This document shows, in pieces, positions 61,635 to 64,000 of a stretch of DNA of 64,000 nt; within the stretch, counting starts at the first letter, position 1, and every line of letters starts with the position of its first letter. The notes under the pieces are model-generated. The model saw nothing but the letters and a program-made list of their open reading frames with translations, was not told the DNA's origin and made no database searches. The stretch is from Conchocele bisecta. Taxonomy: Eukaryota > Mollusca > Bivalvia > Lucinida > Thyasiridae. The stretch is from NCBI GenBank assembly GCA_029237695.1, contig CM055277.1, positions 41,822,242-41,886,241 on the forward strand, in the 5' to 3' direction. Both the position numbers and the translations under genes were made by a program.

Positions 61635-61800
61635 ACCAACCCAATCGTCACAAAATTATTTTCAGACTTGTCCATTTATGAAAAGGGGGTGTTTTTGTTC
61701 TCAAAAATATGAAAATTACTTTCAAAAAGTGCAGATCCTGGTGAAACGGCTCGTCACGAGCCAGCTCATCTGGATTTACACTTTTTTCCAAGTAATGTTC
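61635..61800. repeat. Dispersed repeat, inverted partner of 43163-43305
   Basis: Collinear in the opposite orientation. Contains the small palindrome cggctcgtcacgagcc. Lies in the last CNG intron. Confidence 0.8.
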
Positions 61801-61943
61801 ATAACAAATGCGGAATTCAATCTCGAGTTATGACGCCATTTACGGAAAATATCGTAAATTTTGTAACTATTTATCCCGAGATATCGCACATGTTCTTAGG
61901 TACAAAACCACATGGCGTATCTCAGTATTAACTGTATTTTCAG

Positions 61944-62024
61944 GTGACGTTGCCTACGGCATCCGCGGCGCACGGATCGCCTTCCGAGTCATCCGACAGC
62001 TCTTGTCGGCCAATACAAGTCTAA
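61944..62024 (+). CDS. CNG channel, exon H: terminal coding exon
   Basis: The acceptor is ctgtattttcag. Phase 0 continues from exon G: residues 553-578, then TAA at 62022-62024. The tail is Ser-rich (SPSESSDSSC) and ends PIQV-COOH. The last residues fit a class II PDZ ligand (hydrophobic at 0 and -2), which is suggestive only. The eight joined exons make a frame of 1737 bases including the stop. A family B MITE begins about 9 bp after the stop codon, so any 3' UTR must run through transposon sequence. I see no confident polyadenylation signal. This exon is the least certain because it is short and low in complexity, although splice signal and phase agree. Confidence 0.65.
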   Translation: MTLPTASAAHGSPSESSDSSCRPIQV

Positions 62025-62032
62025 TGCCGAAC

Positions 62033-62233
62033 TTCACTCACTAAACTTCGTACGACTAATGTTCGTCAGTGCTAATTTAGTATAGTCTGGGAATTTCAAA
62101 TGATGCTCAATAATGAAAATCCAATAAGTGTTTGCAAGAAAACAGTGTTAATGTGAAATTTACAGAATATCATAATTGTGCACTTACGAACATTATATTC
62201 GTACAAAATGTTAAATAAGTGAAACGCGCTCCT
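62033..62233. mobile_element. MITE B, copy B10, abutting the CNG stop codon
   Basis: Starts cactcactaaacttcgtacg about 9 bp after the TAA, continues through a shortened core (gatgctcaataatgaaaatc) and ends near gtacaaaatg and gtgaaacgcgctcc. It is a diverged copy. Confidence 0.78.
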
Positions 62234-62773
62234 GACCTGTTATAGCTTAGTTACGACCGCATCAGGGCACTTTACGCGCACGTCTGTAAACGGTTCAGGA
62301 GGAATTGGCATATGTCGGTATTAAAGGGATTCTGTCTTAGATATGCGTAGAAAATGATGAAACAGATTAGGAAAAAATAGTTTTGTTGTTGATTTGTCTC
62401 GTATGTCATCATGTTCATAATCTAATTGTACTATAAATAGCCTGGAAAAAATCGGGGTTTGATAAAAGCATGTTTATAACACTGTAAAATAACTAGCGTT
62501 TTCAATTTTCAATGCTAGTTATTTATTAGTGTTATACACATGCTTTACAAAGGATGGTTATTAATTATTTTAATTCAATTAATTTCACAAACGTCTACAA
62601 TGAAACGTTCTTTCTAAATGTGGTATAGTTTGATCAATTCACAATATAATATTTTAAAAAATCACACTTTTTTTAACTGGTACGTGTATGTCTAAGACGC
62701 CAATGTATGCCTAACCAAATTACCTCCCCTATTTATCCCAGTTTCTGATATATGTAGTATGTATTTGAAGATA

Positions 62774-63144
62774 TACGGCGCACCGCAGGGCACATGGATT
62801 TTTTTTTAGGAATTCGTTCCCACGAAATAACAGTCGTTCCCTCAATTTAACAATTCGTTCCCTCGAATTAACAATTCGTTTCCACGATATAACAATTCGT
62901 TCCCTCGAATTAACAATTCGTTCCCACGAAATGACAATTCGTTCCCTCAATTTAACAATTCGTTCCCTCGAATTAGCAATTCGTTCCCACGATATAACAA
63001 TTCGTTCCCACAAATTAACAATTCGTTCCCGTGGGAACGAATTGTTAATTTGCGGGACCGAATTGTTAAATTGAGGGAACGAATTATTATTTCGTGGGAA
63101 CGAATTAATAAACAAGAATTCTACGTCCCCTGCGTGGCTCTGTA
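62774..63144. mobile_element. Foldback element F, copy F3
   Basis: TIR tacggcgcaccgcagggcac and tacgtcccctgcgtggctct, about ten forward units (ttcgttccctcgaattaaca and variants), then about four inverse units starting at 63030. Unit type alternates between cacgaa, cctcaat and cctcgaat versions in a partly ordered series. Confidence 0.9.
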
Positions 63145-63230
63145 GGTAAAGCATGCTGTTGGATATTTCATCTAAATAAAACGGTGCTATTGATTGATCT
63201 ATGTCCTTTACTGTGTAAAACACGTTTATA

Positions 63231-63805
63231 CTATAGTCTGTTTCACGAAAGCTGCCCAAATTTTACGGTCATATAAACAATTCAAAAACCATATTTGTTT
63301 TGATAATATTAAATTAAAGGAAAATTTAAGAATGAGCCTTCTTTTTATTTCGTGAAATTTGGTCAAATATTGATTTTATTGCGAAAACAAAATTTCCTCA
63401 TGTTAAATCCCCATAGACATCTTCACGGAGTGAAGATGTCTATGGGGATGTAACAAGGGGAAATTTTTTAGAATTTCAGAAATACTGGACCGATTTTTAA
63501 AATGTAATTGTTGTTTTCTTAGTTAGATCATTTCCAAGCTATCTATCTAGGTTTCGGAGTCAATTTCCAAAAAAAAATGTTTTTTGACTCCTCCCACAAG
63601 TCCTCTACCTCTTTTCCCCCCATGTTAAATTCCCATAGAGAAATAAATGTTTCGTAATAAAACCAATATTTGACCAAATTTCACGAAATAAAAAGAAGGC
63701 TCATTCTTAAATTTTGCGTCAATTTAATATTATCGAAAAAAATATTGTTTTTGCATTGTTTATATAGCCGTAAAATTTGGGCAGGTTTCGTGAAACAGAC
63801 TATAG
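63231..63805. mobile_element. Element H, full foldback copy H4
   Basis: 575 bp from ctatagtctgtttcacgaaa to tttcgtgaaacagactatag, with the central hairpin agacatcttcacggagtgaa. Confidence 0.9.
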
Positions 63806-63916
63806 TTCAGTATTATAAAAAAAAAAACAGTTACCAATCCCCGATGTTTTTCAGTCGATTTATAGATACAAATATGTTCATAAATACGACACACATCTAA
63901 AATCAAACTACATTGT

Positions 63917-64000
63917 ACTGTCTGTTCCACGTTTTGCTGCCGACGAACTTTTGGCTATTAAACACACTAATCTAAAACATATTTAAATGTAAGTACTTTT
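63917..64000. mobile_element. Element I, copy I2, cut by the window end
   Basis: actgtctgttccacgttttg followed by ctgccgacgaacttttggct and attaaacacact, matching the left arm of I1. Confidence 0.82.

Larger units (their letters stand above)
55675..61943 (+). other. CNG introns D-E, E-F, F-G and G-H
   Basis: The introns are 55675-58563, 58681-59826, 59975-61132 and 61247-61943. They hold the palindromes at 55690-55800, 57061-57175, 57676-57793 and 59060-59235, P2/O2, A4, B8, B9, C6, I1 and single repeat ends. In 55810-57050, 58270-58560, 58690-59050 and 60380-60800 I see nothing recognisable. Confidence 0.8.
62025..64000 (+). other. 3' flank of the CNG gene
   Basis: No further exon is seen. 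The flank holds B10, an AT-rich inverted stretch near 62480-62560 (ctagcgttttcaattttcaa facing ctagttattt), F3, H4 and the start of I2, which runs out of the window. In 62240-62470 and 62560-62770 nothing is recognised. Confidence 0.6.

Overview
This window is an intron-rich, AT-rich piece of an animal nuclear genome, most likely a mollusc and probably a bivalve. I infer that from the kind of ion channel encoded, the multi-kilobase introns, the very high density of short inverted-repeat transposons (MITEs), the tRNA-derived SINE-like copies, and repeats with gacggacggacag-type tails that I associate with bivalve DNA. I cannot name the species.

I can support only one protein-coding gene. It lies on the + strand and runs from about 7.5 kb to 62.0 kb: the C-terminal half of a cyclic-nucleotide-gated (CNG) cation channel. 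Eight exons (7513-7667, 40823-40909, 45017-45113, 54737-55674, 58564-58680, 59827-59974, 61133-61246, 61944-62024) each carry a consensus acceptor and/or donor. They join in one open frame of 578 visible residues with compatible phases at every junction. The first four hold the cyclic-nucleotide-binding domain (FFGE and RRTA phosphate-binding motifs, then the C-helix). The fourth continues into a long polar, probably disordered region with several R-R-x-S type sites. Exons 6-7 make a heptad-like helix resembling the C-terminal coiled coil of CNGA subunits, and the last exon is a Ser-rich tail ending in PIQV. The transmembrane segments and pore must lie upstream of the window.

The rest is intron and 3' flank filled with repeats. 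The largest is a tandem array of a 39-bp unit at about 19.94-37.13 kb, roughly 440 copies, inside the 33-kb intron between the first two visible exons. Its left flank (19.55-19.93 kb) matches the body of a compact TTAA-flanked MITE at 50261-50749, and the 39-bp unit matches that MITE's terminal inverted repeat. The satellite therefore seems to have grown out of a transposon end. The array is clean at its edges and full of small indels in its middle, which suggests long-read consensus error there.

I recognise about fifteen further families of foldback/MITE elements, labelled A to P in the features, plus single palindromes, SINE-like copies and three smaller tandem repeats. Two nested insertions can be read with their empty sites from paralogues in the same window: a TA-flanked element (G) inside a family A MITE, and the TTAA element (M) inside element N. 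Several MITEs end within 10-40 bp of the 3' splice sites of the channel exons. A degenerate transposon-like ORF lies on the - strand near 0.9-1.6 kb. I found no rRNA, intact tRNA, CRISPR array or second convincing gene.
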